A stretch of DNA of 64,000 nucleotides, from positions 1-64,000 of the forward strand of contig DAONET010000011.1 in the NCBI GenBank assembly GCA_035403225.1, in the 5' to 3' direction. The translations under genes and the position numbers were made by a program. Of the stretch, positions 36,043-44,640 are shown one piece after another (within the stretch, counting starts at the first letter, position 1; each line of letters opens with the position of its first letter). The notes beneath the pieces are model-generated. The model was given only the letters and a program-made list of their open reading frames with translations. It had not been told where the DNA came from and made no database searches. Source of the DNA: DAIRDK01 sp035403225. GTDB taxonomy: Bacteria > Bacteroidota > Bacteroidia > Bacteroidales > FEN-979.

Positions 36043-36702
36043 ATGGAAAAGATCCGCTTGTTTTTAGTTGACGACCACCAACTGGTGAGAGACGGAGTGA
36101 AAGCCTTGCTAACCGGCATCACCGACATGGAAATCGTGGGAGAGGCCAACACAGGGAAAGAGCTATTGGAAAAAATCGACCGGGTGGATCCGGATATTAT
36201 CCTGATGGACATCTCCCTTCCCGACTATTCGGGCATCGATCTTACCAGGATGCTGACGAAAACGAATCCTCACGCGAAAATCCTGGTCCTTTCGATGTAC
36301 ACCAGCGAAGATTTCATCATCAACGCCCTCAAAGCCGGCGCCCGCGGATACCTGCCGAAAAACACCTCGCGGCATGAATTGTTGGATGCCATTTATACTA
36401 TTTTCACCGGACAGGAGTTTTTAGCCTCATCTGCTTCGCATACACTCATGAAAAGCATTATCAGGCAATCATCCGAAAAAGAAACAGAGGTCCGCGACCT
36501 TCATCTGCTGCTCTCCGAACGGGAAATCGAAGTACTGAAACTTTATTCCGACGGCATGAACAATAAAGAAATCGGCGAGCGGTTGAATATCAGCATCCGG
36601 ACAGTGGAATCCCACAAAAACCACATTGTACGTAAGCTGGGACTGAAATCGACCGTTGACATGGTCAAAGTGGCCATCAGAAATAAAATCACTGAATTAT
36701 AA
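36043..36702 (+). CDS. NarL/LuxR-family response regulator
   Basis: The 219-residue protein is a two-component transcription factor. Its receiver domain (1-120) has the acidic residues in LFLVDDHQLV, the phosphorylated Asp in IILMDISLPD, the Thr/Ser and Lys positions near LSMYTSED and GYLPKNTS. A GerE-type helix-turn-helix fills 150-219 (LSEREIEVLKLYSDGMNNKEIGERL and RTVESHKNHIVRKLG). It is coupled to the upstream kinase and is followed 9 bp later by panC, so it may be transcribed with the pantothenate genes, although a functional link is not shown. Confidence 0.95.
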   Translation: MEKIRLFLVDDHQLVRDGVKALLTGITDMEIVGEANTGKELLEKIDRVDPDIILMDISLPDYSGIDLTRMLTKTNPHAKILVLSMYTSEDFIINALKAGARGYLPKNTSRHELLDAIYTIFTGQEFLASSASHTLMKSIIRQSSEKETEVRDLHLLLSEREIEVLKLYSDGMNNKEIGERLNISIRTVESHKNHIVRKLGLKSTVDMVKVAIRNKITEL

Positions 36703-36711
36703 TCCATTGAA

Positions 36712-37563
36712 ATGATCAAAATTACTACTGTTAAAGAGCTTAAAGATTTTGTCTGCCGGAAGAAGGAGGCAGGGTTAACCATTGGTTTTGTTCCCACCAT
36801 GGGAGCGCTTCACCAGGGGCATTTGACCCTGATCAGGCGTGCCAGGAAAGAAAATGACGTGACGGTGGTCAGCGTCTTTGTCAACCCCATTCAATTCAAC
36901 AACTCCGTTGATCTGGAAAAGTATCCGCGTGATTTGGAGAAAGACATGCAATTACTGGCCGGAGAAGGTTGTGATGTAGTGTTCGCGCCGGCTGTCGAAG
37001 AGATATATCCCGCCGGAGAAGAACCTTCTTCACCGATTGTTCTCGGGGACCTCGAAAAAGTGATGGAAGGGAAGTTCCGCCCGGGACATTTTCAGGGAGT
37101 GGTGATCGTGGTCAGTAAATTTTTCAGAATCATCGAGCCTCATCATGCTTACTTCGGAAAAAAAGATTTTCAGCAGTTGCAGATCATCCGTCATATGGTG
37201 AGAACGTTGTCGATGCCGGTAGAAATAATTGCCGTTGATACGGTGAGGGAAGCCGACGGGCTGGCCATGAGCAGCCGGAATCTGAGGCTGGCGCCCGAAC
37301 ATCGTGCCGCCGCTCCGAAGATCCATGAGACACTCACCTGGGTAAAATCTCAGGCCGGAAGCATTCCGCCCCCCGAACTTGCCCGCCTGGCCGTTGAAAA
37401 ACTGGAAAAAACTCCAGGTCTCCGGGTAGACTATTTCGAGATTGTGGATGCGGAAACACTGATGCAGATTGACAAATGGGTGCCAGGAAGGCCTGCAGTA
37501 GCTTGTACTGCTGTTTATGCGGGTGATATCCGCCTGATCGACAATATGGAAGTTTTTTCCTAA
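36712..37563 (+). CDS. panC: Pantothenate synthetase
   Basis: PanC joins pantoate and beta-alanine with ATP to make pantothenate. The 283-residue protein shows the adenylate-forming signature FVPTMGALHQGHLTLIRRAR, VVSVFVNPIQFN, VMEGKFRPGHFQGVVIVVSKFF, YFGKKDFQQLQIIRHM and SSRN. Length and motifs are normal, so the enzyme is expected to be active. The gene is 9 bp after the response regulator and 9 bp before panD. Confidence 0.98.
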   Translation: MIKITTVKELKDFVCRKKEAGLTIGFVPTMGALHQGHLTLIRRARKENDVTVVSVFVNPIQFNNSVDLEKYPRDLEKDMQLLAGEGCDVVFAPAVEEIYPAGEEPSSPIVLGDLEKVMEGKFRPGHFQGVVIVVSKFFRIIEPHHAYFGKKDFQQLQIIRHMVRTLSMPVEIIAVDTVREADGLAMSSRNLRLAPEHRAAAPKIHETLTWVKSQAGSIPPPELARLAVEKLEKTPGLRVDYFEIVDAETLMQIDKWVPGRPAVACTAVYAGDIRLIDNMEVFS

Positions 37564-37572
37564 TTTTGCAGC

Positions 37573-37935
37573 ATGCAAATTGAGATCCTTAAATCAAAGA
37601 TCCACCGGGCAACAGTGACGGAAGCCGATATCAACTATATCGGGAGCATTACTGTTGATGAAGAGTTGATGGATGCCGCCAACCTGATCGAGTACGAAAA
37701 AGTACATGTGCTGAATATTAATAACGGAGAACGGATTGAAACCTACGTGATCAAGGGTGGCAGAGGCAGCGGTACAATATGCCTGAACGGCGCAGCTGCC
37801 AGGAAATTCATGAAGAACGATATCGTGATCATTGCTTCCTATGCCCAGATGGATTTCGAACAGGCTAAAAATTTTAAGCCAGTCATCATTTTCCCTGATA
37901 AGAACAATAAGATCAACGGGAACAAAACACCATAA
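37573..37935 (+). CDS. panD: Aspartate 1-decarboxylase
   Basis: PanD decarboxylates aspartate to beta-alanine, the second substrate of PanC. The 120-residue proenzyme has the self-cleavage site Gly24-Ser25 in NYIGSITVD, which yields the pyruvoyl group, and the conserved KIHRATVTEADI at the start. The sequence TAATTTTG at 37561-37568, an exact -7 box match, ends just upstream of the ATG and could start an extra, nearly leaderless transcript. Confidence 0.98.
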   Translation: MQIEILKSKIHRATVTEADINYIGSITVDEELMDAANLIEYEKVHVLNINNGERIETYVIKGGRGSGTICLNGAAARKFMKNDIVIIASYAQMDFEQAKNFKPVIIFPDKNNKINGNKTP

Positions 37936-37937
37936 AA

Positions 37938-38978
37938 ATGGGTCTTCTCACCGGCGACGGCGCCTTCAAAACAGGATTTTCAACGGTAATCAAATTCATT
38001 CTTTTCCTCGGGCTGGGATTAGTTATCATCTGGCTGTCGCTGAGAAATCTTACCGTTGTTGAGCAGCAAGAGATCATCAAATCTTTTCGCACCGCCAACT
38101 ACAACTGGGTGATCGTGGCTATCCTCCTGGGCATCTGTAGCCACATCCTGCGCAGCCTAAGGTGGAATTTGTTTTTCGATTCCATGGGATACCATCCCTC
38201 GCTGAAAAACACCTTCTACGCCGTCATGGTCGGCTATTTTGCCAACATGGCATTCCCGCGTCTGGGTGAGGTCAGCCGTTGCGGAGTCCTGGCCAAATAT
38301 GAAAAGATCCCCTTCAATAAAGGTTTCGGATCGGTGATCACCGAACGTGCCATTGACATGATCCTCTTCTTCCTGCTCTTCCTGCTGACCATCTTCACCC
38401 AAATCGGCACCATCGATAGTTATCTCAACACCAATATTTATCCGAAAATATACGCGAAGATTCAGAACCCGGCAACGTTGAGGATGATCCTTTTCGGCTG
38501 TATCGGAGTGGTGGTGCTCATCGTGGCGTTCCTGCTCCTCTTCCGGAAACGGCTGGCTTCCTCCAAAATCGGCATGAAAATCAAGAGCATCATCGGTGGT
38601 TTCTGGGAAGGGCTGAAATCCCTGGCCGGAATCCGTAAGCCCTTCCTTTTTGTGGCTTATTCGGTGCTGATCTGGGTTTTCTATTTCCTCATGTTGTACG
38701 TTTGCTTCTTCTGCTTTGCCGAAACATCAGGCCTCTCACTCGGAGCAGGACTGTCGGCACTCGTGCTGGGTAGCGTCGGCATCATGATCACCCCCGGTGG
38801 TATCGGGCTTTATCCCGCCATCGTCCAGGAAACATTGCGGCTGTATGGCACCTCCATGACCACGGGTCTGGCCCTGGGATGGATCGCCTGGACCGCACAA
38901 ACTGCCATGATTCTTGTCATTGGCGGACTTTCGTTGTTGCTTCTATCTTTTAATAAAAAACCCAATGGAACAGCTTAA
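37938..38978 (+). CDS. Lysylphosphatidylglycerol synthase TM-region / UPF0104 family membrane protein
   Basis: The 346-residue protein has about eight hydrophobic helices and the LPG_synthase_TM (YbhN-like) pattern: LRSLRWNLFFDSMGY, NMAFPRLGEVSRCGVLAKYEKIPF, and the late GIMITPGGIGLYPAIVQETLRLYG. In such proteins the membrane region flips aminoacylated or glycosylated lipids. There is no aminoacyl-transferase domain, so this is the flippase-like half only. It begins 2 bp after panD and overlaps rfaE2 by 14 bp. Confidence 0.9.
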   Translation: MGLLTGDGAFKTGFSTVIKFILFLGLGLVIIWLSLRNLTVVEQQEIIKSFRTANYNWVIVAILLGICSHILRSLRWNLFFDSMGYHPSLKNTFYAVMVGYFANMAFPRLGEVSRCGVLAKYEKIPFNKGFGSVITERAIDMILFFLLFLLTIFTQIGTIDSYLNTNIYPKIYAKIQNPATLRMILFGCIGVVVLIVAFLLLFRKRLASSKIGMKIKSIIGGFWEGLKSLAGIRKPFLFVAYSVLIWVFYFLMLYVCFFCFAETSGLSLGAGLSALVLGSVGIMITPGGIGLYPAIVQETLRLYGTSMTTGLALGWIAWTAQTAMILVIGGLSLLLLSFNKKPNGTA

Positions 38979-39465
38979 GATCATTCAGTCGAAAATCTAT
39001 ACCCGCGAAGGGATCGTCCGTCAGGCGAATATCTGGCGCTTCAAAGAACAAAAGATCGTCTTTACCAATGGCTGTTTCGATATCCTGCATCTCGGACATA
39101 TCGAGTACCTGTCGAAAGCAGCCGACCTTGGCGATGTCCTGATCATCGGACTGAATACCGATTCTTCCGTGACAACATTGAAAGGCGACGACCGCCCTCT
39201 CAATAACGAACATGCCAGAGCGATAACTTTGGCTTCTCTCTCGTTTGTTAACGCCGTGGTCCTCTTTGACGAAGAAACTCCCGAGAACCTGATTCGGCTC
39301 ATTCAACCGGATGTGCTGGTGAAAGGAGCCGATTACCAGGTGGAAGAGATCGCCGGTCATGAGATTGTCCTGGCCCGCGGTGGAAAGATCGAAACCATCG
39401 AGCTTACCGAGGGATACTCGACCACTTCCATGATCGACAAGATCCGCCACGACAATTCACACTGA
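38965..39465 (+). CDS. rfaE2: D-glycero-beta-D-manno-heptose 1-phosphate adenylyltransferase
   Basis: RfaE2 activates heptose-1-phosphate to ADP-heptose for LPS. The 166-residue protein has the nucleotidyltransferase signature VFTNGCFDILHLGHIEYL, with the LGH Gly-His motif, GLNTDSSV, LVKGADY and TEGYSTTSMIDKI. It is the stand-alone adenylyltransferase half, since no kinase half (RfaE1) is attached. The ATG at 38965 starts the family alignment. The frame from 38914 overlaps the membrane protein gene and is rejected. Confidence 0.95.
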   Translation: MEQLKIIQSKIYTREGIVRQANIWRFKEQKIVFTNGCFDILHLGHIEYLSKAADLGDVLIIGLNTDSSVTTLKGDDRPLNNEHARAITLASLSFVNAVVLFDEETPENLIRLIQPDVLVKGADYQVEEIAGHEIVLARGGKIETIELTEGYSTTSMIDKIRHDNSH

Positions 39466-39475
39466 TCTCCCCGCT

Positions 39476-40831
39476 ATGGCAAAGGTCAAGACCGCCTTCT
39501 TCTGCAACAGCTGTGGCGCCCAGTCTCCCAAATGGATGGGCAAATGCCCGTCGTGCGGTGAGTGGAACACCCTCGTGGAAGAAGTGGTCCAGCGAGAGGA
39601 TAAAAAAAGCTTCCGGATGCCGGAAGGGAAAAACCATAAGCCGGTCAGACTGACAGAAGTTGCCTGTCAACAGGAAGAACGGATGGATACCTGCGATCAT
39701 GAGTTGAATCGTGTGCTTGGCGGTGGACTGGTCGCCGGATCGGTGGTGCTTATCGGCGGAGAACCCGGCATCGGTAAATCTACCCTGATGCTGCAGGTAG
39801 CGCTGAAATGCTCCAAGCAGGAAATCCTTTATATCAGCGGGGAAGAGAGCGAACAGCAGATCCGTATGCGGGCCGAAAGGCTGAAGACAGGTGGCGAAAA
39901 CTGCACAATCCTCACAGAAACCAATACCCAGGCCATCTTTCAGCATCTTGAGCAGGTGAAACCGAATATGATCGTAGTCGATTCCATACAAACCCTGCAA
40001 ACCGACCTGATTGAGTCTTCCGCCGGGAGCATATCCCAGATCAGGGAATGTGCCGGTGAACTTCAAAAATATGCCAAAATTACCGGGATCCCGGTGTTCC
40101 TCATCGGACATATCACCAAAGACGGCTCCCTGGCCGGACCGAAGATCCTGGAACACATGGTCGATACGGTGTTGCAGTTCGAAGGCGACCGTAATTACGG
40201 ATACCGGATCCTGCGGTCGCTGAAAAACCGGTTCGGCTCTACTTCCGAACTGGGGATCTACGAGATGAACGACATGGGACTGAGAGAGGTCTCCAATCCT
40301 TCGGAAATCATGCTCAGTCACCGCGATGAAGGCAGCAGCGGCATCGCCATTGCTGCCATGGTGGAAGGACTTCGCCCCATGCTGATCGAGACCCAGGCCC
40401 TGGTGAGCAGTGCCGTATACGGGACGCCTCAACGTTCCGCTACCGGTTTCGATGTCCGCCGCCTGAACATGCTTCTGGCTGTACTGGAAAAAAGAAGCGG
40501 GTTCCGGCTGGGATCAAAAGACGTGTTCCTGAATATCGCCGGCGGAATCAGGGTCGATGACCCTGCAATCGACCTGGCAGTAGTAGCAGCTGTGCTCTCC
40601 TCCAACGCCGATGCACCCATCGACAAACAGACATGCTTCGCAGCGGAAGTAGGACTCTCCGGTGAGATCCGTCCGGTGACCCGCATTGAACAAAGAATAT
40701 CCGAAGCCGAAAAACTGGGATTCGGCCGCATCTTCATCTCGAAATACAACCTCCGTGGCCTGGATCACAAAAAGATGTCGATCGAAATAGTTCCGGCAGG
40801 AAAGCTGGAGGAAGTTTATAGCCGCTTCTGA
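39476..40831 (+). CDS. radA: DNA repair protein RadA
   Basis: RadA is a DnaB-like branch migration helicase that works with RecA. The 451-residue protein has the N-terminal zinc finger (CNSCGAQSPKWMGKCPSCG), a RecA-like core with Walker A GGEPGIGKST near residue 95, the family-specific KNRFG motif near 255, and a C-terminal Lon-like domain (NIAGGIRVDDPAIDLAVVAA, GEIRPV). The spacing of all domains is standard. It starts 10 bp after rfaE2. Confidence 0.98.
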   Translation: MAKVKTAFFCNSCGAQSPKWMGKCPSCGEWNTLVEEVVQREDKKSFRMPEGKNHKPVRLTEVACQQEERMDTCDHELNRVLGGGLVAGSVVLIGGEPGIGKSTLMLQVALKCSKQEILYISGEESEQQIRMRAERLKTGGENCTILTETNTQAIFQHLEQVKPNMIVVDSIQTLQTDLIESSAGSISQIRECAGELQKYAKITGIPVFLIGHITKDGSLAGPKILEHMVDTVLQFEGDRNYGYRILRSLKNRFGSTSELGIYEMNDMGLREVSNPSEIMLSHRDEGSSGIAIAAMVEGLRPMLIETQALVSSAVYGTPQRSATGFDVRRLNMLLAVLEKRSGFRLGSKDVFLNIAGGIRVDDPAIDLAVVAAVLSSNADAPIDKQTCFAAEVGLSGEIRPVTRIEQRISEAEKLGFGRIFISKYNLRGLDHKKMSIEIVPAGKLEEVYSRF

Positions 40832-40870
40832 CCTTTTCACCGTCTTTTTATTTGCCTCCTCCTCCGGAAT

Positions 40871-40900
40871 TTTGTCCGGATTGTTTATTTATTATCTTTA
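40871..40900 (+). promoter_or_regulatory. Promoter-like site before the flavin-binding protein gene
   Basis: TTTG at 40871-40874 and TATCTTTA at 40893-40900 are spaced by 18 bp, close to the Bacteroidota -33/-7 promoter with one mismatch. The TTTG sits in the loop of a small hairpin (TCCGGA/TCCGGA, 40863-40880), which may double as a weak radA terminator. Confidence 0.45.
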
Positions 40901-40918
40901 CATCATAAAATATCTATC

Positions 40919-41380
40919 ATGCGTCGAAAAACTATTTCTGATGGAAAAGATATCCTGGACATTATCTCCAAATCACAATGGTGTCATGTTGCCATGACGG
41001 ACCTGCAGGGGGAACCCTATGTCATTCCGATGAACTTTGGGATCCGTGACAACGTCATCTACCTCCACGGAGCGCGGAAAGGGAAAAAGATCGACATCCT
41101 CCGGGAACATCCATCCGTTTGCATTCATTTTAGTACGGATCACCTGCTGCGGGCACAGAGCGAAGAAATCGCCTGCTCGTGGAGCATGAAATACCGCAGC
41201 GTGCTGGCATACGGGCAAGTCGAGTTTATCGAAGACCCTGCGGAAAAAACAGAAGCACTTAATATCATTATGTCACAATATTCAGATCGCTCTTTTCGTT
41301 TTGCTACTCCGTCTATCCATGAAGTGTGTTGTTTCAGGGTCAAGGTGACCCGGTTTGAAGGGAGATCTTTCGGGTATTAG
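40919..41380 (+). CDS. Pyridoxamine 5'-phosphate oxidase-fold flavin protein (NimA-like)
   Basis: The 153-residue protein has the split-barrel FMN-binding fold of the PNPOx_2 group: CHVAMTDLQGEPYVIPMNFGIRDNVIYLHGARKGKKIDIL. The segment SVLAYGQVEFIEDPAEK and the late CCFRVKVTRFEGR complete the pattern. Relatives include NimA-type nitroimidazole reductases and pyridoxine-related oxidases. The substrate cannot be told from the sequence. It stands as a single gene between radA and a beta-barrel protein. Confidence 0.85.
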   Translation: MRRKTISDGKDILDIISKSQWCHVAMTDLQGEPYVIPMNFGIRDNVIYLHGARKGKKIDILREHPSVCIHFSTDHLLRAQSEEIACSWSMKYRSVLAYGQVEFIEDPAEKTEALNIIMSQYSDRSFRFATPSIHEVCCFRVKVTRFEGRSFGY

Positions 41381-41432
41381 TGACAAAACTTCTTCACAGA
41401 TAATCATAATTCATAAACCCAACCCCAACCTT

Positions 41433-42059
41433 ATGAAAAAAACATCACTCCTCCTCCTGCTCCTCGCAGTGGCAACATTGGCTCCGGCCTATTCTTTCTC
41501 CCAGGAAAACACCTCCCCTTCCCGCCCCAATGAGATCTATGTCGGATATGGCGCCTTATCTCTTTTTTACTTTACCGGCAACCTGGATCACAATTATGAT
41601 GATCCCTACTACTACCAAGATTATACTAATCAAGACCCCTCCTCCCCCGGAACGTTCTTTATCGGGTACAACCGCCAGTTGAACAAGGTTATTTCAATCG
41701 GAATTGTCCTCTCCTATATGCAAACCACCAATTCTTTCAAATATCACGATGATTATTCTTCCGTTTCCTTAAAGGGAACAAATCAGGAATCGCTGATCAC
41801 CGAGATTACCAGAGTCACCTTCGGGTACCTGAACAGACCATCGTTAAAGGTTTATTCCGGAATAGGTATGGGGGTGACCATTGATTTGAATGAAGCAACC
41901 TTTGATGGCACGACCCAAAAAGACCGGAAAATTCTTCCTGCCGGTCAATTGACCTTTATCGGTATTCGCTTTGGAAAGGCTTTCGGCGGTTTTGTTGAAT
42001 TCGGCGTTGGCAGTAACGGGATTATGCAGGGCGGACTCAGCTACCGTATAGCCGACTGA
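41433..42059 (+). CDS. Outer-membrane beta-barrel protein
   Basis: This 208-residue protein starts with a clear signal peptide (APAYSFSQEN). The rest shows strands with alternating hydrophobic residues and aromatic belts (EIYVGYGALSLFYF, GTFFIGYNRQLNKVISIGIVLSYM, GYLNRPSLKVYSGIGMGVTID, QLTFIGIRFGKAFGGFVEFGVG), and ends in GGLSYRIAD. This is typical of small Bacteroidota 8- to 10-stranded porin-like barrels. The ATG at 41433 fits the signal peptide, so the longer frame from 41355 is rejected. The stop region overlaps the convergent PAP2 gene by 19 bp. Confidence 0.8.
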   Translation: MKKTSLLLLLLAVATLAPAYSFSQENTSPSRPNEIYVGYGALSLFYFTGNLDHNYDDPYYYQDYTNQDPSSPGTFFIGYNRQLNKVISIGIVLSYMQTTNSFKYHDDYSSVSLKGTNQESLITEITRVTFGYLNRPSLKVYSGIGMGVTIDLNEATFDGTTQKDRKILPAGQLTFIGIRFGKAFGGFVEFGVGSNGIMQGGLSYRIAD

Positions 42060-42643
42060 TCGGCTTTCCCCTTCTTCGGTACAGAAGAAATCTTTGCAAG
42101 AAAATACCTGCACGCGTATCCGAAAAGAAAGCCCAACAGGATTCCTGCTGTCATTCCTGTCAGGATGTCCCCCGGGAAATGCACCCCCAGGTAAATACGC
42201 GAATAGGATAATAACACAGCCCAACCGATCATAAAGGGCAAAAGATACCGGTAATACTTTCTCATTACCAGCACGAGGAACACCGCCAAAGCGAAGGTAT
42301 TCGAGGCATGAGAGGAATAAAATCCAAAGGTTCCTCCCTTGTATCCGTTGACTGAATGAACACAACACAGCGAGGGATCATGACTGGGACGCAACCGCTG
42401 AATACCTGTCTTGAACACGTTAGCCAACTGATCGCTCACGGTGATCATGACTACCACAAATAACAGGATCCATAAGGTCTTCCATCCGAATTTCCGGATC
42501 AACAACCAGAGAAGCAACAGGTATAACGGGATCCAAACCATCGTTTTACTGATCCAGAACATCGGCTGGTCCAGCCACCAGGCATGACAACCGTTCAGGA
42601 ATAAGAACAATGATTTGTCGATGTTGACGAGGTATTCAATCAT
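42041..42643 (-). CDS. PAP2-family membrane phosphatase
   Basis: The 200-residue membrane protein has five to six helices and the three phosphatase motifs: KTGIQRLRP (motif 1), YSSHASNTF (motif 2, in place of PSGH) and YSRIYLGVHFPGDIL (motif 3 with the catalytic His). Such enzymes dephosphorylate undecaprenyl pyrophosphate or phosphatidic and lipid phosphates. Specificity is not readable, but a role in lipid-carrier recycling is reasonable. Its end overlaps the convergent barrel gene by 19 bp. Confidence 0.92.
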   Translation of the reverse strand: MIEYLVNIDKSLFLFLNGCHAWWLDQPMFWISKTMVWIPLYLLLLWLLIRKFGWKTLWILLFVVVMITVSDQLANVFKTGIQRLRPSHDPSLCCVHSVNGYKGGTFGFYSSHASNTFALAVFLVLVMRKYYRYLLPFMIGWAVLLSYSRIYLGVHFPGDILTGMTAGILLGFLFGYACRYFLAKISSVPKKGKADQSAIR

Positions 42644-42675
42644 ATCTTATTGAATATCTTTTTATTATGAAGTTT

Positions 42676-43668
42676 TTATTGTTCCGATAAAGTATCCCAG
42701 ATCATCTGTTTCAGCTTCATAAGCCCTGTTTTTTTGATGGCTGAGATGAAACACCAGGGGATGTCAGGAAGGTTTTCCTTCAGTCCGGCAATGATTTCTT
42801 CATCGGCAAGGTCTGCTTTGGTGATAGCCAGTAGCCGTGGCTTGTCAAGCAATTCCGGGTTAAACTGTTTCAGTTCGTTCAGAAGGATATGGTATTCTTC
42901 GTTGATATCTTTACAGTCCACCGGGACCATGAACAGCAGGGCTGAATTACGTTCAATATGGCGCAGGAAGCGGAGACCGATCCCTTTCCCTTCATGGGCG
43001 CCTTCGATGATCCCCGGGATATCGGCCATGACGAATGACCTGTTTTCATGATAATTGACGATCCCGAGGTTGGGTACAAGTGTTGTGAACGGGTAATCAG
43101 CAATTGTCGGTTTGGCGGCAGATATGACCGAAAGCAGGGTAGATTTCCCGGCGTTGGGGAATCCCACCAACCCGACATCGGCCAGGATCTTTAGTTCGAG
43201 GTGAAACCAACCTTCCATGCCGGGTTCGCCCGGCTGTGAAAACTTCGGTGCCTGGTGGGTGGCCGATTTGAAATGATCGTTGCCCAGGCCGCCCCTGCCA
43301 CCGGGAAGCAGGATCGCTGTTTCGTCATGGTGGGTGACCTCGCAGATCAATTCTCCGGTTTCCGCATTCCGGGCCATCGTTCCCAGCGGGACTTCAATGA
43401 CGATATCCTTTCCATTGGCTCCTTTCCGGAGGTTCCGGGATCCTCCATCCCCGTTTTCCGCTTTGAGATGTTTGGTATACCGCAAATGCAGCAGGGTCCA
43501 TAACTGTTTATTCCCTTTGAGGATGATATCCCCTCCCTTTCCACCATCACCTCCGTCAGGACCGCCCCTCGGGTTGGTGCGGGTTCGGAGAAAATGGGCT
43601 GACCCCGGACCGCCGTTTCCCGAAGCACAGAAAATCTTGATATAATCAACGAAGTTCGATTCTGTCAT
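42676..43668 (-). CDS. obgE: GTPase ObgE/CgtA
   Basis: This 330-residue ribosome-associated GTPase acts in late 50S assembly and stress control. The Gly-rich Obg fold fills residues 1-160 (GGPGSAHFLR, GGKGGDIIL, PGGRGGLGN). The GTPase domain follows with GFPNAGKSTLLS (G1), ADIPGIIEGAHEGKG (G3) and ITKADL (G4). There is no C-terminal OCT domain, as is common for the shorter Obg of Bacteroidota. It lies 2 bp downstream of the DUF486 gene. Confidence 0.98.
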   Translation of the reverse strand: MTESNFVDYIKIFCASGNGGPGSAHFLRTRTNPRGGPDGGDGGKGGDIILKGNKQLWTLLHLRYTKHLKAENGDGGSRNLRKGANGKDIVIEVPLGTMARNAETGELICEVTHHDETAILLPGGRGGLGNDHFKSATHQAPKFSQPGEPGMEGWFHLELKILADVGLVGFPNAGKSTLLSVISAAKPTIADYPFTTLVPNLGIVNYHENRSFVMADIPGIIEGAHEGKGIGLRFLRHIERNSALLFMVPVDCKDINEEYHILLNELKQFNPELLDKPRLLAITKADLADEEIIAGLKENLPDIPWCFISAIKKTGLMKLKQMIWDTLSEQ

Positions 43669-43670
43669 AA

Positions 43671-44039
43671 TTATTTTTTAAATAGAAAATAAACCGCAAG
43701 CACCAGTAAACCGAATGCCACAAAATGATTCCAGCGGATGATCTCATTTTTGAAGAAGACAATAACAAACAGGAAAAATACGGTCAGGTTGATGACTTCC
43801 TGAATCACTTTCAACTCAACCAGGGAGAAAGGTCCTCCGTTTTCGCGAAATCCTATGCGGTTGGCCGGCACCTGGAAACAATATTCGAAGAAAGCCAGCC
43901 CCCAGCTGATCAATATGAAGGCAACCATCCCGGTATGTTCAAATCCTTTGATCTGACCGTACTTCAGGTGCCCGTACCAGGCAAAGGTCATGAAAGTATT
44001 GGAAAGCAAGAGCAAACCGATCACATTAAAGCGTTCCAT
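43671..44039 (-). CDS. DUF486 / DMT-family membrane protein
   Basis: The 122-residue protein has four helices and the DUF486 signature TFAWYGHLK, ISWGLAFFEYCFQVPANRIGF, GPFSLVELKVIQEVINL. Members resemble small multidrug-resistance transporters but have no established role. The gene lies between adk and obgE, each only 2 to 14 bp away, so it is part of this minus-strand run. Confidence 0.9.
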   Translation of the reverse strand: MERFNVIGLLLLSNTFMTFAWYGHLKYGQIKGFEHTGMVAFILISWGLAFFEYCFQVPANRIGFRENGGPFSLVELKVIQEVINLTVFFLFVIVFFKNEIIRWNHFVAFGLLVLAVYFLFKK

Positions 44040-44053
44040 TTCTTTAGTCTTTT

Positions 44054-44623
44054 TCAGAATTTGTCAATGACGGTGCAAATATCCTGAAAGATCACGTCAA
44101 TCGGGCCGATCCCAACCACTTCGTTCAGGATGCCTTCCTCCCGGTAATAATCCAGCAGGGGTTTGGTGCTGGAATTGTAGACCTGAAGCCGTTTCCGGAT
44201 CACTTCTTCATTGTCGTCGGAACGGCCCGTCTCAAGTGCTCTGTTCAGCAACCGTTTGATCAGTTCTTCATCGTTTACCTTGAGGGAAACCACCCCGGTA
44301 ACCTGCTGTCCTTCGCCTTTCAGCATGACCTTCAGGGCCTCTGCCTGCGGGATGGTGCGCGGAAAACCATCGAAGATGAATCCTTTTACCTCCCGGTGAT
44401 CTTCGATGACACCCCGGAGAATGTCGACGAGAATGTCATCGGAAACCAGTTCTCCCCGGTCGATGATCGATTTCACGCGAAGGCCGAGGGGGCTGGATTT
44501 TGCTATTTCTGCACGCAGGATATCACCGGTGGAGATATGCAGTAACCGGTATTTTTCAGCAATTTTCAAGGCCTGGGTGCCTTTTCCGGCTCCCGGAGGT
44601 CCAAATAGAACAAGGTTTAGCAT
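44054..44623 (-). CDS. adk: Adenylate kinase
   Basis: Adk interconverts ATP, ADP and AMP. The 189-residue protein has the P loop GPPGAGKGTQ at 8-17, HISTGDILRAEI, IFDGFPRTIPQAEAL and RADDN-like region (RSDDNEEVIRKRL). It is the short form without a zinc-finger LID, as usual in Bacteroidota. It sits 17 bp after hpt and upstream of obgE, the same hpt-adk-obg order found in other Bacteroidota. Confidence 0.98.
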   Translation of the reverse strand: MLNLVLFGPPGAGKGTQALKIAEKYRLLHISTGDILRAEIAKSSPLGLRVKSIIDRGELVSDDILVDILRGVIEDHREVKGFIFDGFPRTIPQAEALKVMLKGEGQQVTGVVSLKVNDEELIKRLLNRALETGRSDDNEEVIRKRLQVYNSSTKPLLDYYREEGILNEVVGIGPIDVIFQDICTVIDKF

Positions 44624-44640
44624 GGATCACGGTTTATGAG

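Noticed and set aside
39404..40432. 342-codon open frame antisense to radA
   Set aside because: The frame is opposite a fully conserved RadA protein and has no family features or start signal of its own.
41355..41432. Upstream extension of the beta-barrel gene
   Set aside because: The signal peptide starts exactly at 41433. The 26 codons before it overlap the flavin-protein gene.
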